Source of the DNA: Sophora flavescens
Taxonomy: Eukaryota; Streptophyta; Magnoliopsida; Fabales; Fabaceae
Length of the DNA: 64,000 nt
Assembly: GCA_030762895.1 (NCBI GenBank)
Contig: CM061069.1
Location: 26,531,404 to 26,595,403, forward strand
Direction of reading: 5' to 3'
The position numbers and the translations under genes are program-made. Every line of letters begins with the position of its first letter. Position 1 is the stretch's first letter. Positions 12,171-23,426 of the stretch are shown here, piece by piece. The notes under the pieces are model-generated. The model did not search any database, was not told the DNA's origin, and saw nothing but the letters and a program-made list of their open reading frames with translations.

Positions 12171-13555
12171 AACTCTCTAGATGACCAGTTCTTTTCATGT
12201 TAGTTCTACAATTCTGACCGTTGGATATGAAGAACCTCAAGTCTTGAACCTTCTTCTAAATTTGAGAATGATCCAACGATTGAATAGTGTTTGGCGACTC
12301 TCTCACTGTGACTGCTCCAACTAGGTTTCAAAGCTTCCGACAAAGGCATCGTGTAACTATTGAGGTTTCTCTCTCAATTCTTCTCCTCTGATCCGAAGTA
12401 GTGAAGGATAAAGAGAGCTAAGGTGATGAGGAAGAGGATCCTCACTTTTAAATGAAGAAAAGAATGATCCAAGATGCAAGCTTTGCCATCATGGAGTTTT
12501 CGGTTTTTGAGAGAAATGACTTAGAGAATTATGATGAAATGAATGAATGAATGAATTAATGAATGAATGAAGTGATGAAGATGAGAAAAGACAGCCACAA
12601 AATTGGCTAGGTGTGGAGGTGTTTTCAGCCAAGTAAATTGAGTGGTTAAGGAATAGGAGATGTGTCCTTAATAACCATAGTTAATGTTAACTAAGCTAGG
12701 TTAAGTTAGAAATATAGTTTTATAAGCTAGCTAGTCTTCGTAATCATCATGGATAGGAATGAAATGTGTGGTGGATGGGTGTTTGAAGGGTGTGACTGGT
12801 TGTGCATCATGGATGACTCACCGTTCTATCTCCTGGTGTATCTCTGCGCATCCGTATCCGGTTCCATTGTTTACCCGATTACGATTTTTGAGAGGAAGAT
12901 GATGAAATGAAAGCAAAATAAAATGGGTGTGGTTGAGTGCATGTGGCTGCACGAAATTGGAGAGGTATGGGGGTTTACAACCATTTAAAATGAGTGGTTG
13001 AGGGTGATGAGATATGTCTTGTTGATAATCATGAAAGCTTGGGGGCATTTGGTCTTTTTACCTTAAAAATATCTAGATATTTAGGAATCGTCATAAATGC
13101 ACCATAAATGCTTGTCCCATCGCATTTAATGCTTGTCCCTTCATTCACATCAATCACTTCCATTCTCTTAGCTCCATATCTGACTCCGTCGTTTTACCCG
13201 ATTAGGGTTTCCGTCCGTTTTTCCTCAAAATTCTCTCGAATAAAATATAATATTTTATTTTTGGGCAAAACTTTGGAAAATATACTTCCTCACGGACATA
13301 ATATAAAAATCTACAATTTTTCAGTTTCGAGTTAAATTAGGATTTTCTGCTGGTATAAAATTATACTGTCAGTAAAAACGCAGACTGGTTTCCGTCTGAA
13401 TTTTAAACCCAAATTTTAACCAGAGTTTCCTACCATAAAGTAGGTTATATATATGATTTTGTTTTCTCCAAAATCATTTTCTAGGTCTCGAATAAAAATA
13501 TAAATAAATATATATTTATCAATAATACAGCGTATACGAAAATCAGGGTGTTACA
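12171..13555. repeat. probable Ty3/gypsy-type LTR fragment
   Basis: The stretch is non-coding and ends CAGGGTGTTACA at 13555. That is the same terminal sequence as the verified solo LTR ending at 46963, so an LTR boundary is likely here. The other boundary was not located, no target duplication could be assigned, and orientation is undetermined. A short GAATGAATGA repeat occurs at 12537-12570. Confidence 0.4.
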
Positions 13556-15756
13556 CTATTATTTCCACTAATTGAAAAATCATAAAGAGGATGTAGGTGC
13601 TGCCAACGTCCATCACAATATCCATTTTCTAACAACTTAAATAGCTACATGTTTTAGGCCAGGGTATTTATGTCTTTTAAAAAACAATAACACTTCTCGC
13701 TTCTTATTTTCTATCCAACCAAACAATGTGGAGAGAGAACATATTTCATTCTCCTAAATTTCTCTCATATTTCTCTTATAACAAATAACATACAAAATCT
13801 ACTCTGTTTCTTATTCTTCTCTCTCTTTTAATAATCTTTCTCATTTTTTTCTCTTTTCTCATTTTTTCCTGGCAATCAAATAAAGTATAGGAGAGGGAAG
13901 AGTAACAGAGAGTGAGGAAACAGAGAAAGGAGAGGTAACCGTTCTCGTACAGTATTAACAAACTGGCGACCTTTTTTTACATTGTCGACGACCTGTCCAT
14001 CGGAAACACAAATGGCACGTGGCGCCATGGAATTCAAAATGGCATGCTATCGACTGCTCCAACCCCTTGGTAAAGAAAACTGACCGTACCGACGGCTATA
14101 GCTTTCGGAAAGTTAGCGGGTATTATTTCAAGTAAATTGTACCAACAGTGTTACGTACTGCTTGCCCTTAGTTAACGTGGGTTTTTGTTATTGACGATTG
14201 TGCATGTCGGTAAGGTGGAAAAAATCCCAATGGTCCACATACCGGCAGTCTGGACCGTTGGGAACCACAACTCTACTGATGTCTCGACGCTGTAAAAGAA
14301 CCATCAGTCATGGTAACAATTCTTGAAGTGATATATTTCGTCAGGATGGTATAAAAACTTCTATATAGTAAATTATCAACAAAAAAAAATTGTTTGTATA
14401 TATAGAATAATAGCATTTGTTTGATATAGCTAATTATATAGGGGTAAAATGGGAAGATGTGATTGATTTCAAAATAATCAAAAGTTTTTTTAAAATAAGA
14501 TTCAACTTTTAGTTTGCTTGAGATCACTTTTCTATATAAATTTTTTTTAAATACTTTAAGCTAATTTGTCAAAACATGTTAGATTAATTTCATAACATTT
14601 TTTTTAAGAAAATTGTTTTCCCAAAAAACGTAAGCTCGTAAACACACTCTAAATGGAAAACGATTCTTCTACACTTTGATGATACTTACTTATTTGAGAA
14701 AAAAGAGAGAATGTTTATTGAGAAATTTATGTATCTTATTTTAGAATTTTAAAAAAATAATATAAAATTATAAAAAAAATTACTTGATAATATATAAAAT
14801 ATAGGGGACGTATCTACCCAATAGATATGACTCAATTGGTTGCACAGTCTGAGCTTGTAGAGAAGAACCTTAATTGTGACTAAGCATCCAAGCGAAGATT
14901 AGTCTCATAACGTCTAATATCCGATAATTTTAGTAATTCAAAATTAGAGGTTTAAATGATATTATGTTTAGAAAGTAAAATTTATTTTTGAATAAAGGTT
15001 ATGCATGCTTTTTTTTTGTTGCTACAAACGTATTTTTACTTAATAATTTATGGGGACATGTAATAATTTTCTTAGTGTGTGTTTGGATGAGTATTTCAAA
15101 ATTTCAAGGAATTAGAAATACAAGATAATTGAATTACTTCAATTGAATTACTTTCATTTTAAAAATATTTTGTTTGGATAGAATAATTCAAATACCTTGT
15201 ATTTAAAATTCTTTGTTTTAATAAAGCATTTTAATTACCTTCCATATAAGATTTGACAACTAATAAATATTAGTTAGTTTTTTAAATAATAATAAAATTT
15301 TAAAATAATGAAAAAAACTAAAAAATAGAAATTTTACAAAAAATAAATTATTAAATATATTACTCTTCGTAGATAATTATTAAATACAAAATAAAACGTA
15401 GAATTCTAATTATCTACCTAAAAAACTTAAAATTCTAACTTCATACAAGTAAAAATAAATAGATAAACACAAAAATGAGCAACTTGGACGTATCCTTCAT
15501 CTTCAAGTCTGCAAAGTTCAGTGAATGACTTCCACGGGAAAAAAAAATCTTTTTCTGAAAATGGATTGAACACTCGACGAAGAAGACAAACTTCAACCCG
15601 ATCATAAAAACTAGATATATATTCAAATGTTACCAAAAAATAAAATAAAAATAAAATCACATGATCAAAACCATCAAGCATTCTGAATAGTGAAAATAAC
15701 AAACCATTAACGAAAAAATTCAAAATAAATAAATAAAAAATGGATAATCTAAACCC
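13556..15756. other. intergenic AT-rich DNA
   Basis: No supported gene. The region contains short pyrimidine-rich runs (13790-13870), AT-rich stretches and a degenerate tRNA-promoter-like segment near 14820-14900 (ACTCAATTGGTTGCACAG) that might be an old SINE. Open frames here are short and low-complexity. Confidence 0.5.
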
Positions 15757-15775
15757 AAGAAAGAAAAACATCCTA

Positions 15776-15972
15776 ACCAAGCAGTTGCGCACAAGTGGTT
15801 AATGTGCTGCTGTTAAGGACGAATGGTTCGTTCTTTGCACAACTTCTATCCTTGGCAGCGACAATTCTTGGCCAGACTTTACTTACCTCCCTGCCGAACC
15901 CCGGATTAGTCAGAATCAAAGACTCTGGATACCGGGACGGGGGTCAAAGACCATCCGGACCAAAAAAAAAAG
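15776..15972 (+). mobile_element. tRNA-derived SINE with perfect 19-bp target duplication
   Basis: The body is about 197 bp. It starts with a tRNA-like head, with a plausible A box (AGTGGTTAATGTG) near 15794 and a weak B box (GGTTCGTTC) near 15825. A CCGGATTAGTC/GGATACCGGG segment follows, as in plant SINEs, and it ends in a poly-A run. It is flanked by identical 19-bp copies of AAGAAAGAAAAACATCCTA at 15757-15775 and 15973-15991, the signature of LINE-machinery insertion. The perfect duplication suggests a fairly recent insertion. Confidence 0.85.
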
Positions 15973-15991
15973 AAGAAAGAAAAACATCCTA

Positions 15992-17079
15992 TATCGATCC
16001 GGCGAACTGTGAAAAGAGAATGATCGGGAAGCGACCCACGAAAAAATACGAGAGGAAAAAAGAGTGATGGAACTTGGATCATTGATAAAACAGTGATTGA
16101 TTATTATGAGATTGAACATTTACATAATGGGTAATATAATTATGATTATTTGGTATGATTTTTTGTGATATGTGTTGCCTTAGTGTTGTTTTGATATGAA
16201 CTTGATAAATATTGATACATGTGACATGATGTTATGTATTGAGGTTACCTTGGAATGATCATATGTTAATATGTGTGTGTTTGGTTATCTCCCTTGGAGA
16301 GAGGTGATTACTTGAGATACTTCCTTCGTAGAGATGACAAAGGACCTAACTCGTAGCGATGACAGATTGACCTAATGCGAGGTGATGGCAAAAGACCTCC
16401 TACACGGAGAAGGCAATGTTGGACATTGCAAGGTTATGAATTCCTCCTTCGTAGAGATGGCAAAGGGCCTAACTCGTAACGATGACAAATTGGCCTAATG
16501 CGAAGCAATGGCAAAAGACTTCCTACAAAGAGAAGACAATGAGATGTCATTGCACTCATATGTTTGTGTTGTTGATATTATTGTATGTCTTGTGGTTTAT
16601 TTATGTTATTATTTGAAATACTTTGAAAATATATTATTTTGAAAATGGCGGAATACTATGGTTGTTCTTTCGGTTACCGCACCGGCTGAAAGCAACATCT
16701 TTTCAAAAACCTTTTAGAACTTTGTTTACTTATTGGGATTATAAATCTCATTAATGTTGTTGTCTTTCAAAGTTTACAGGTGATGACATAGATGGTGCAG
16801 TGACTTGAGAAAGCCTTTAAGATATTAGTTTTAGTTTATTCTTTATTATTTCTTTTGGTTTATTAGACGTCCAGTTTTGAGACTTTTGATGTTTATTTGA
16901 ATGTATGGATTTAGTAATATTTTTCACTACTTTGGAATATTATTATTTTATTTAATACAAGGCATTTTTTTCAAATTTAATTATTTGAGAAAATTTTATG
17001 ATTTGTATATTTTAATTAAATGTTTAAAAGGATTTTATTGAAATTAATTTGGGTTACTAATATAACGAAGGGCGTTACA
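15992..17079. repeat. Ty3/gypsy-type LTR fragment ending GGCGTTACA
   Basis: This is non-coding DNA ending GGCGTTACA at 17079, the reverse complement of the TGTAACGCC start found on many plant gypsy LTRs. Inside is a two-copy tandem repeat (16318-16551). No coding capacity and no left boundary were identified. The minus-strand orientation is more likely because that strand begins TG. Confidence 0.5.
16318..16551. repeat. tandem repeat, two ~120-bp copies
   Basis: Two adjacent units each read TTCGTAGAGATG..CAAAG, CCTAACTCGTA, CCTAATGCGA and GGCAAAAGAC, then end GACAATG or GGCAATG. They differ by scattered substitutions only. The tandem sits inside the gypsy-type LTR fragment. Confidence 0.75.
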
Positions 17080-17243
17080 ACCAGCATTCTACAAGTACTT
17101 TCTTGAGGGACAAGATGCCCATACACTATCTTGTTAGTTTATGATATCTTTTGCACATGTAAAGATGTTTGTGATGTGTAGATTGAAAATTATTATCTAT
17201 TTGTTTAATCTAGTGCTTGCCTAAGTGCGTGACTTCATTATCA

Positions 17244-18753
17244 CACTACAACATATTAGACTTTTAATAACGCACATTTTATAGCATTTCCGCACGGAAA
17301 CACTATTAAAAATGATGCGGGGACTTTTAATAGCGATTCCTTAAGGAAACACTATCTTGGGTGATACTTAAGATAGCGCTTCCTTAAGAGGGTGCTATTA
17401 AAAGTCAAGCTGCAGGAAAAGATAGCGCTTCCTTGAGGAAGCGCTATCTTAACTATCCACATAAGATAGCGCTTCCTCTAGCAAACACTACCTTATGTAC
17501 CTCTACAATAGCACTTTTATACGGAAGCGCTATTGTTTCCTTTTCCAAAATTTAAAAACATGAGGCGCGTTCAATTTCCTCCCACGGTACTCAAACTCTT
17601 TTTCTTTCTATCGTTAACAAGCAACGATGCACATATCTACTCCTTCGAAGTTCGAACAGATCTACTCCTTCATCTCACGGTTTCGATCGTGCAGGGAAGA
17701 TCTTAGCCATCGACCACCACCCCAAGTTCCTTCGTCCAGGTCTACTCCACCCATCACGAACAAGACCCGTGGTGCCTCTTCCTCCACCCATTGTCCTCCG
17801 CCGTTCAGATGCACCACCGCCTCACGTCCCTTCACGCTCCTCTGTTTCTCGTCGTGCACCGTCATAAGCAGTCATTGTCCAGACGCCACGAGTCCGGCCG
17901 CCGCACCTGGTACGTAGCTGACCGCCACCACACGTCGTTACGAGGTATTCACCACACCTGGTTGTTGTGTTCTATAAGATAGATCCATCGAGTGTGAGCT
18001 ACAAGCAAGCCTTTGCAAAACAGGAACAGACTCTCTCACTAATATGGTTGCTAGGTTGCTAACAGGTTAATAGGGAATTTCATTTTTTTTTTTTTTTTGA
18101 AAATTATGGTCCCAAAATTAGAAGAGGTTTTTATTGGAGAATAAAGTCCCACACGGGGCAAAATAAAGAAGGTTGTAATGTATATAAGTTGGGAAGCTTG
18201 AGTCTAAATTGTCTAGACTTTTTGGACAACAAAGTGACTCCCATACTTAATATACAAATCAGCTCACTCCCTCAATTGGGCCCAATCGTAAATGCTAATA
18301 GTTTTGATTCCTCTATTTCCTATGTATTCTTGCATTTTTGTTTATGTAATCTCAGGGTTTCAAAATTAGAGGGGATTTGAGGATTGTGTAATTTTTTTTG
18401 TTTATGTTGTGGGTCTTCATCTTTTATACACAATTATATTAATTTGATATATTGAATAGCATGATTTTTAGCTTTACTGTGTTTTGATTTGATTGATGTT
18501 TTTCATACGATTTTCTTATGTACTAGGTTTTGATGAATGAAGAGAGAATTTGGAAAAATCAGTGTAAACATTTAAAAAAAAGGACCTAAGAAAGTGTTTC
18601 TTTGAGGAAACACTATCTTAGATGTACCCTAAGATAGCGCTTCTGAAGCGCTATCTTAGGTTAGAAGCTTTAATTACGGGGGAATAGATAGCGTTTAAAA
18701 GCGTTATTAAAAGGCACACGAAAATGCTATCTAAAGCATTTTCTGTTGTAGTG
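17244..18753. mobile_element. intact non-autonomous CACTA element
   Basis: The 1510-bp element begins CACTACAACA and ends TGTTGTAGTG (10-bp perfect inverted ends). It is flanked by the 3-bp duplication TCA (17241-17243 and 18754-18756), which is diagnostic of CACTA transposons. Both subterminal zones (about 17270-17540 and 18590-18740) are packed with direct and inverted copies of AGATAGCGCTTCCTTAAG. The interior (17600-18400) has short open frames but nothing recognisable as transposase, so it would depend on an autonomous relative. Confidence 0.92.
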
Positions 18754-18756
18754 TCA

Positions 18757-20393
18757 CCTTGGACTTTGTGTGATTGCATATGTTTGGGGGAAATTCCCTC
18801 ACTGAGTCAGTGGACTCACCCCACGTTTAACATTTTAGATGCAGATATCTGCGAAGTTGCCAAAAGCCTTGGATGTCATGTGGACACATTTTTAATGGAT
18901 TGTTACCCATAGTTTTAAGTGTATCTAGTTTTTAGCAGGACTTGTAATTTGTGTTGTTTAGTTAGTCTGATGCATTATATTCGTTACGTTGTAATTAATG
19001 AATGCAATTATTTTCTTTGAATGAAACAATTTTTTGTTTGGTTGTGAGGCTACGAAGGGGAAAGGAAGACTTTCAGTTCGTCCGGTCATTGATTAGCCTC
19101 TGGCTCATCTAGTTTTATGACTAGTATTACCGTGGTTTTATGCTAATTATATCTCGTTTTCGTCCAAATTAGACCTGATTGTCTTCAAGCAACATTTTGA
19201 GTCTCTAGAGTAGTTTTAGGGTAATTTAGCTGATTTAGAGTCAAATAAAGCACTTACTGCTATTTCTTGTTTTCAGGTTAATAAAGAGAAGCAATTCTGG
19301 AATTATTCGCCACGCGAGAGGGTACTCGCCTCGCGAGCCTGAAGCCTTGCTGTGCCAGAAATGCCATCCTCTCTGCCTCGCCCCGCGAACGCTGTCTCGC
19401 CTCGCGAGAAATCCAAACCCTGAAGGACAGAGACCATCACGGTCTAGCCGTGATAAAGGTCACGGCCATGACAGATAAACACCCAAAGTCAGAAGTGATC
19501 ACGGCCTGCCCGTGATAGGTATCACGGCTGTGACAAACTGGAGTTTGAAGTCTCACCTCGCGAAATTCTCTCTCGCCTCGCGAGAACCCAATTTGAACTC
19601 GCGCCATAATTAATATTCGCGTCGCGAGAGGCTGTTCGCCTCGCGAGCGCGCGGAGTCTTATGCTATAAGTTGCTGTTTTAGGGCAGATTGCGGGGGATC
19701 TCTTATGCTCTTCTTTTCGTTTTAGAATAGATGGCCGCGAATCGGGTTTTTGTTATAGTTGTAATGGAGAACTAACTCCCTTGGGCTGATCTGCTGTAAT
19801 TGGTTTGCATTGCCATTTGAGGTTCTGTAATTCCTATTTGAATTGCTATTCCCTTTCAATACTGTTCTATATGTTTCTGTTTGCTTAATTCAGAATTGTG
19901 TAGGATTAGTATTGATTTATTTCGATGATTGCGTGTTCCTATACTTAATCGCGTTTGCTTAATTCGCGTGTGTTCATTCGTGTTTGCTTAATTCACGAGG
20001 GCTTCACCCCGTTTGCTTAATTCGGGAATTAGGAACATGAGTCTCGTAGCGTCGGTTTCGCTTGTTAATTGATGTTACAATCGAAAAGAGATTAGAATCC
20101 GCTTAGGGCTTGGAATTATATGAACCAATGATAGTGGGAAACTGAGAGCAGTATATTAGTCGTTTCAATTATTGTCAATCACCTATTTGCATTATTTTCT
20201 TTACTGTTTTCTTTATTTAATTTCAACTCTTAAACCCCCCAAAAACTGATTTTTCTGTTAACAACAACCCAAGAGTCCTTGTGAGACGATACTCGAGTTA
20301 TCGCACCCTAACTACATGTTTTTGTAAACCGCTCGCTTTTTGACGCGTGCGCGACAACGCGTCAGTCATGGTTATGAAATTCGGGTCATGACA
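18757..20393. repeat. decayed LTR/UTR-like retrotransposon DNA
   Basis: No gene is supported. The DNA just right of the CACTA element (CTGAGTCAGTGGACTCACCCC near 18800) resembles a motif common in plant gypsy LTRs. The part from about 19300 contains the TCGCGA-rich block. The part at 20265-20365 (an AGTCCTTGTGAGACGATACTC string, then CGCTTTTTGACGCG) resembles the LTR-to-primer-site transition of Tat/Athila-type elements. Boundaries are not defined. Confidence 0.35.
19300..19660. repeat. cluster of TCGCGAG palindromic motifs
   Basis: At least eight copies of CGCCTCGCGAG or close variants (core palindrome TCGCGA) occur in 360 bp. They are interleaved with TCACGG..CCGTGA inverted motifs at 19438-19540. 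The stretch is markedly more GC-rich than its surroundings. Similar CGCGAGGCGAG copies occur near the end of the solo LTR (46650-46682), so the block probably belongs to a gypsy LTR or UTR. Confidence 0.6.
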
Positions 20394-20484
20394 TAGTGGG
20401 TCCAAAGGATCTAAACTTGTGGAGATACATTATGAACCCACTTGGAAGCCAAATGCTCTAATTACGGTGGATTCTAACCCCAAA

Positions 20485-20715
20485 AAAATATAGGGATGAG
20501 AGTAGTGTTTTATTGTGAGAGGAGAAAATCTGGACCATTAAAACATACATGGATGGTCGAGATTATAATTTAGTTAGTGGTCATGTGATCACTTAAAAAA
20601 GTCACATAACTTTATGTTCTAATCCTAACATCCATGTGTGATCTAAAGGCCCAAATTTGCTACTCTCGATGTTATATAAAAACATTCCTCTTATTTGATA
20701 CATCTTTTATATATG
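20485..20715. mobile_element. MITE-like element, copy 1
   Basis: About 230 bp from GTGTTTTATTGTGAGAGGAG through the palindrome-like GGTCATGTGATCACTT to a TTGATACATC end. It matches the sequence on both sides of the solo LTR at 26411-27003, which defines a dispersed family. Imperfect inverted ends (GAGAGTAG../..CTACTCTC) are visible. It is non-coding. Confidence 0.6.
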
Positions 20716-20717
20716 TG

Positions 20718-20722
<5 letters not shown>

Positions 20723-20775
<53 letters not shown>
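20723..20775. repeat. (TA)n microsatellite
   Basis: About 25 uninterrupted TA units directly after MITE copy 1. Confidence 0.95.
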
Positions 20776-20777
<2 letters not shown>

Positions 20778-23426
20778 TCTGTAAATTAAAGAGAGAGTGT
20801 GTGTAAGTGCACTCACTTTAAATTAAGTATAGTGAAATTAAATTTAGGTATGTAGAAAATAACGTGGGAACAACTGTAATTATTTATAAAGAGTGAGTCA
20901 AAATATATAAGTAACTTTGATCTCGAGACCAAAATGTTGGTGAAGATTAATTTTAATAAGTTAGCGGTGTAAAGATTTTTATATTGTCAATCAATCACAT
21001 ATTACTCTATTTATGACTTTTAAGATAATTATTATATAAAAGTCAAACATTCTTAATTATGTTATAGTATATGATTGATTACCAATATAAAATTTTAAAA
21101 CTGATAATGCATTACAATTGAATTCATGTTCTTATAGAAAACTATATAATTTTTAAACTCTCACATATAATCATATGGATAGTTTAACATGTAAGAATGT
21201 CTCATTATAAAAAAAGATACTAGATAAAAGAATTTTGTTATATTCTCTGTAAAATCATCCTGCTAATTCCCTCTAAATATTAAATGCAGACAGTATTAAA
21301 TGAAAATAATAATGTATTTAATAAGGATATAAAAAATATTAATATTTTTTTTATTTAATAAGTAAGGAAATTATTAAAATAACTAAGTGAATGTAAAAGT
21401 ATTCTTGATAGAATCCTAAAAAGTGTGCGTTCATGCACTTGCACGGACAATCAGGGCTGTTATTATTATCCCTAGATTTGTACTCTTTGTTATAGTTGAC
21501 AGTATGAACTAAATTAAAAAGGTCCCTACAAGCTATTCTACGAACCTCTCATCTCAAATTCCTAAACTCCACCAGCGCCCCTCTTTTTCGTTTTATTCAT
21601 AATTTCGCCAAAAAAGAAGAAGAAAAGAAAACCCTGTGTTTACGGTATTATTATGCCCGTAAAAATTGATGGTATGTTTGGTTGCACGGTAGTTTAATTC
21701 TAAAAGTATTTTTCCTTAAAACTAATGTAAGTAGCTTTTAATCTCTGAAGTGATTTTAATCATTTTCAACATTCATCCAAACATGCTACAGTAAAAAGCA
21801 AAATCGTGATTGCCCTGCACGAGAGAGATTAATCGGGCAATTCTACATTTCTTTAAAATTTATATTGAGTTTTGGTCTTTCATAAAATTCAATTATTAAT
21901 TGAAAAAATACAATTTTTTAACATGAATAAATTTAATAATTAAAATCAGATCGTAGGTTTAGTCCTGCACAATTATTTGAAGGATTGAAGATGTTGCCAC
22001 ATTCGATTATCTCATAGTTTCACTTTTTTCTTTTGGCTCAAAGATTCTAGCTTTCTTTTCTTGTTAGGAATTAGTCCTTAGTCGGCACATGATGTGATGT
22101 GAAAAGAGACAAAAATGAAAAAGTAGAAAGAAAAGCATTACACTTTAGGCCTTAGGTGGCTCCTAGGCAAGCATTGAAGTTTAAGACGTGGGTGATGAGA
22201 AATTCTGTGATCGCAGAAAACTCCAAACTAAAAGGTGGAAAGCAACAAGTAAAGGATTTAAGGAGAAAAAAAACAACTCGTGGCTTCTTTTCAATTTTTT
22301 TTTTTTTTTGAGAGAGGATAATTTAGTGTTAATAAGGCATTGTTTATGCTCAATAAGCATTTATAAAGGAATTACAGACATTCCATTAACAACCAACTTT
22401 AATTAATAAGATATGAATTTTGATCAACTTAATTAATAAGGTTCGATTCATAATAGTTGTGTCAGACATAGGTATTTATTTTTAAATTTTTTATGTGTCT
22501 TTATAACCAATGCTTTAAGGATACATAATAAAGAATCAAGAAAAAAAATATATTTTATCAATGCATTAATTATAATTTTCATAAAAACTTATCTTTTTAA
22601 GTCCTTAATTAATGTTTTGAGTACACTAATTAGTATTTTCCTACTTTTATATATTTTAAATTCGTCCAAAGGCCCATCATTTTTAATTAGAGAAAATCAT
22701 ATAAAACAAATATAAATGCTAGCAGAGTTAACTATCAATTAGATGATAATACTTGTGTGGATTCATATCAGCATTCATTTCCTCCTGCTTCTCGATCGAT
22801 GTGCTTTCATGTTTCAGTGCATTCAAATATGTGATTGATAAATTAGAAGACATCAAGGCTTGATTAAACGATAATCATATTGATGTGATGCAATAGCGAC
22901 TTTTCCAATTGACTTATTTTCCATGTACTGAAGATATCATTGAAAAGAAACGAAACAAGCACTAGCTAGTAGTAACAGACAACTCCACTAACCAAACCTA
23001 ACATTATACAGCTCGTCCCAACATATAACATTAGTGTTTTAATTAATTCCTCGTGAGATTGTCCACCACCAGTTCGCCAATAACTAATTACAAAATTGTG
23101 ATGAAAGAAAATTACGATAAAATGCTGCCATTAATATGATCTCGAATTTATTTGTAACTTTAAAAAGTTTCTTACTTAACATCGTAGTATATACTCTACT
23201 TGAAGTTTTAGATCCTTACAATCAAGTTTATTTATGATCATCATATGTAAAAAATAAGTTAACTGACATGTAAAATTTCTTTTAAATAAACTTGTTCAAA
23301 GTTAAATAAGCTAAAAATATTTCACTAAGCGAGTTTGGGAACATCCATGTACACATTTATTTGGCCTGTAATTATTTGAGTCAAAATACACTTCTATTTT
23401 AATAAAATAAAATTGACATATTAGAT
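20776..23426. other. intergenic AT-rich DNA, no gene seen
   Basis: No supported coding region. A small MITE-like unit may lie at about 21670-21790, bounded by GGTATGTTTGGTTG on the left and CATCCAAACATGC on the right, with the inverted hAT-like ends seen in many plant MITEs. A poly-T run is at 22287-22308. Confidence 0.5.

Noticed and set aside
14820..14940. Possible second SINE with a tRNA-like head
   Set aside because: Only a weak A-box-like string. No poly-A tail or flanking duplication was found.
15427..15792. 121-codon minus-strand frame rich in Phe/Leu
   Set aside because: AT-rich composition, no domain, overlaps a SINE edge.
17627..17982. Ser/Pro-rich frames inside the small CACTA element
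   Set aside because: Short, overlapping on several frames, no recognised domain. They may be captured DNA but coding is not supported.
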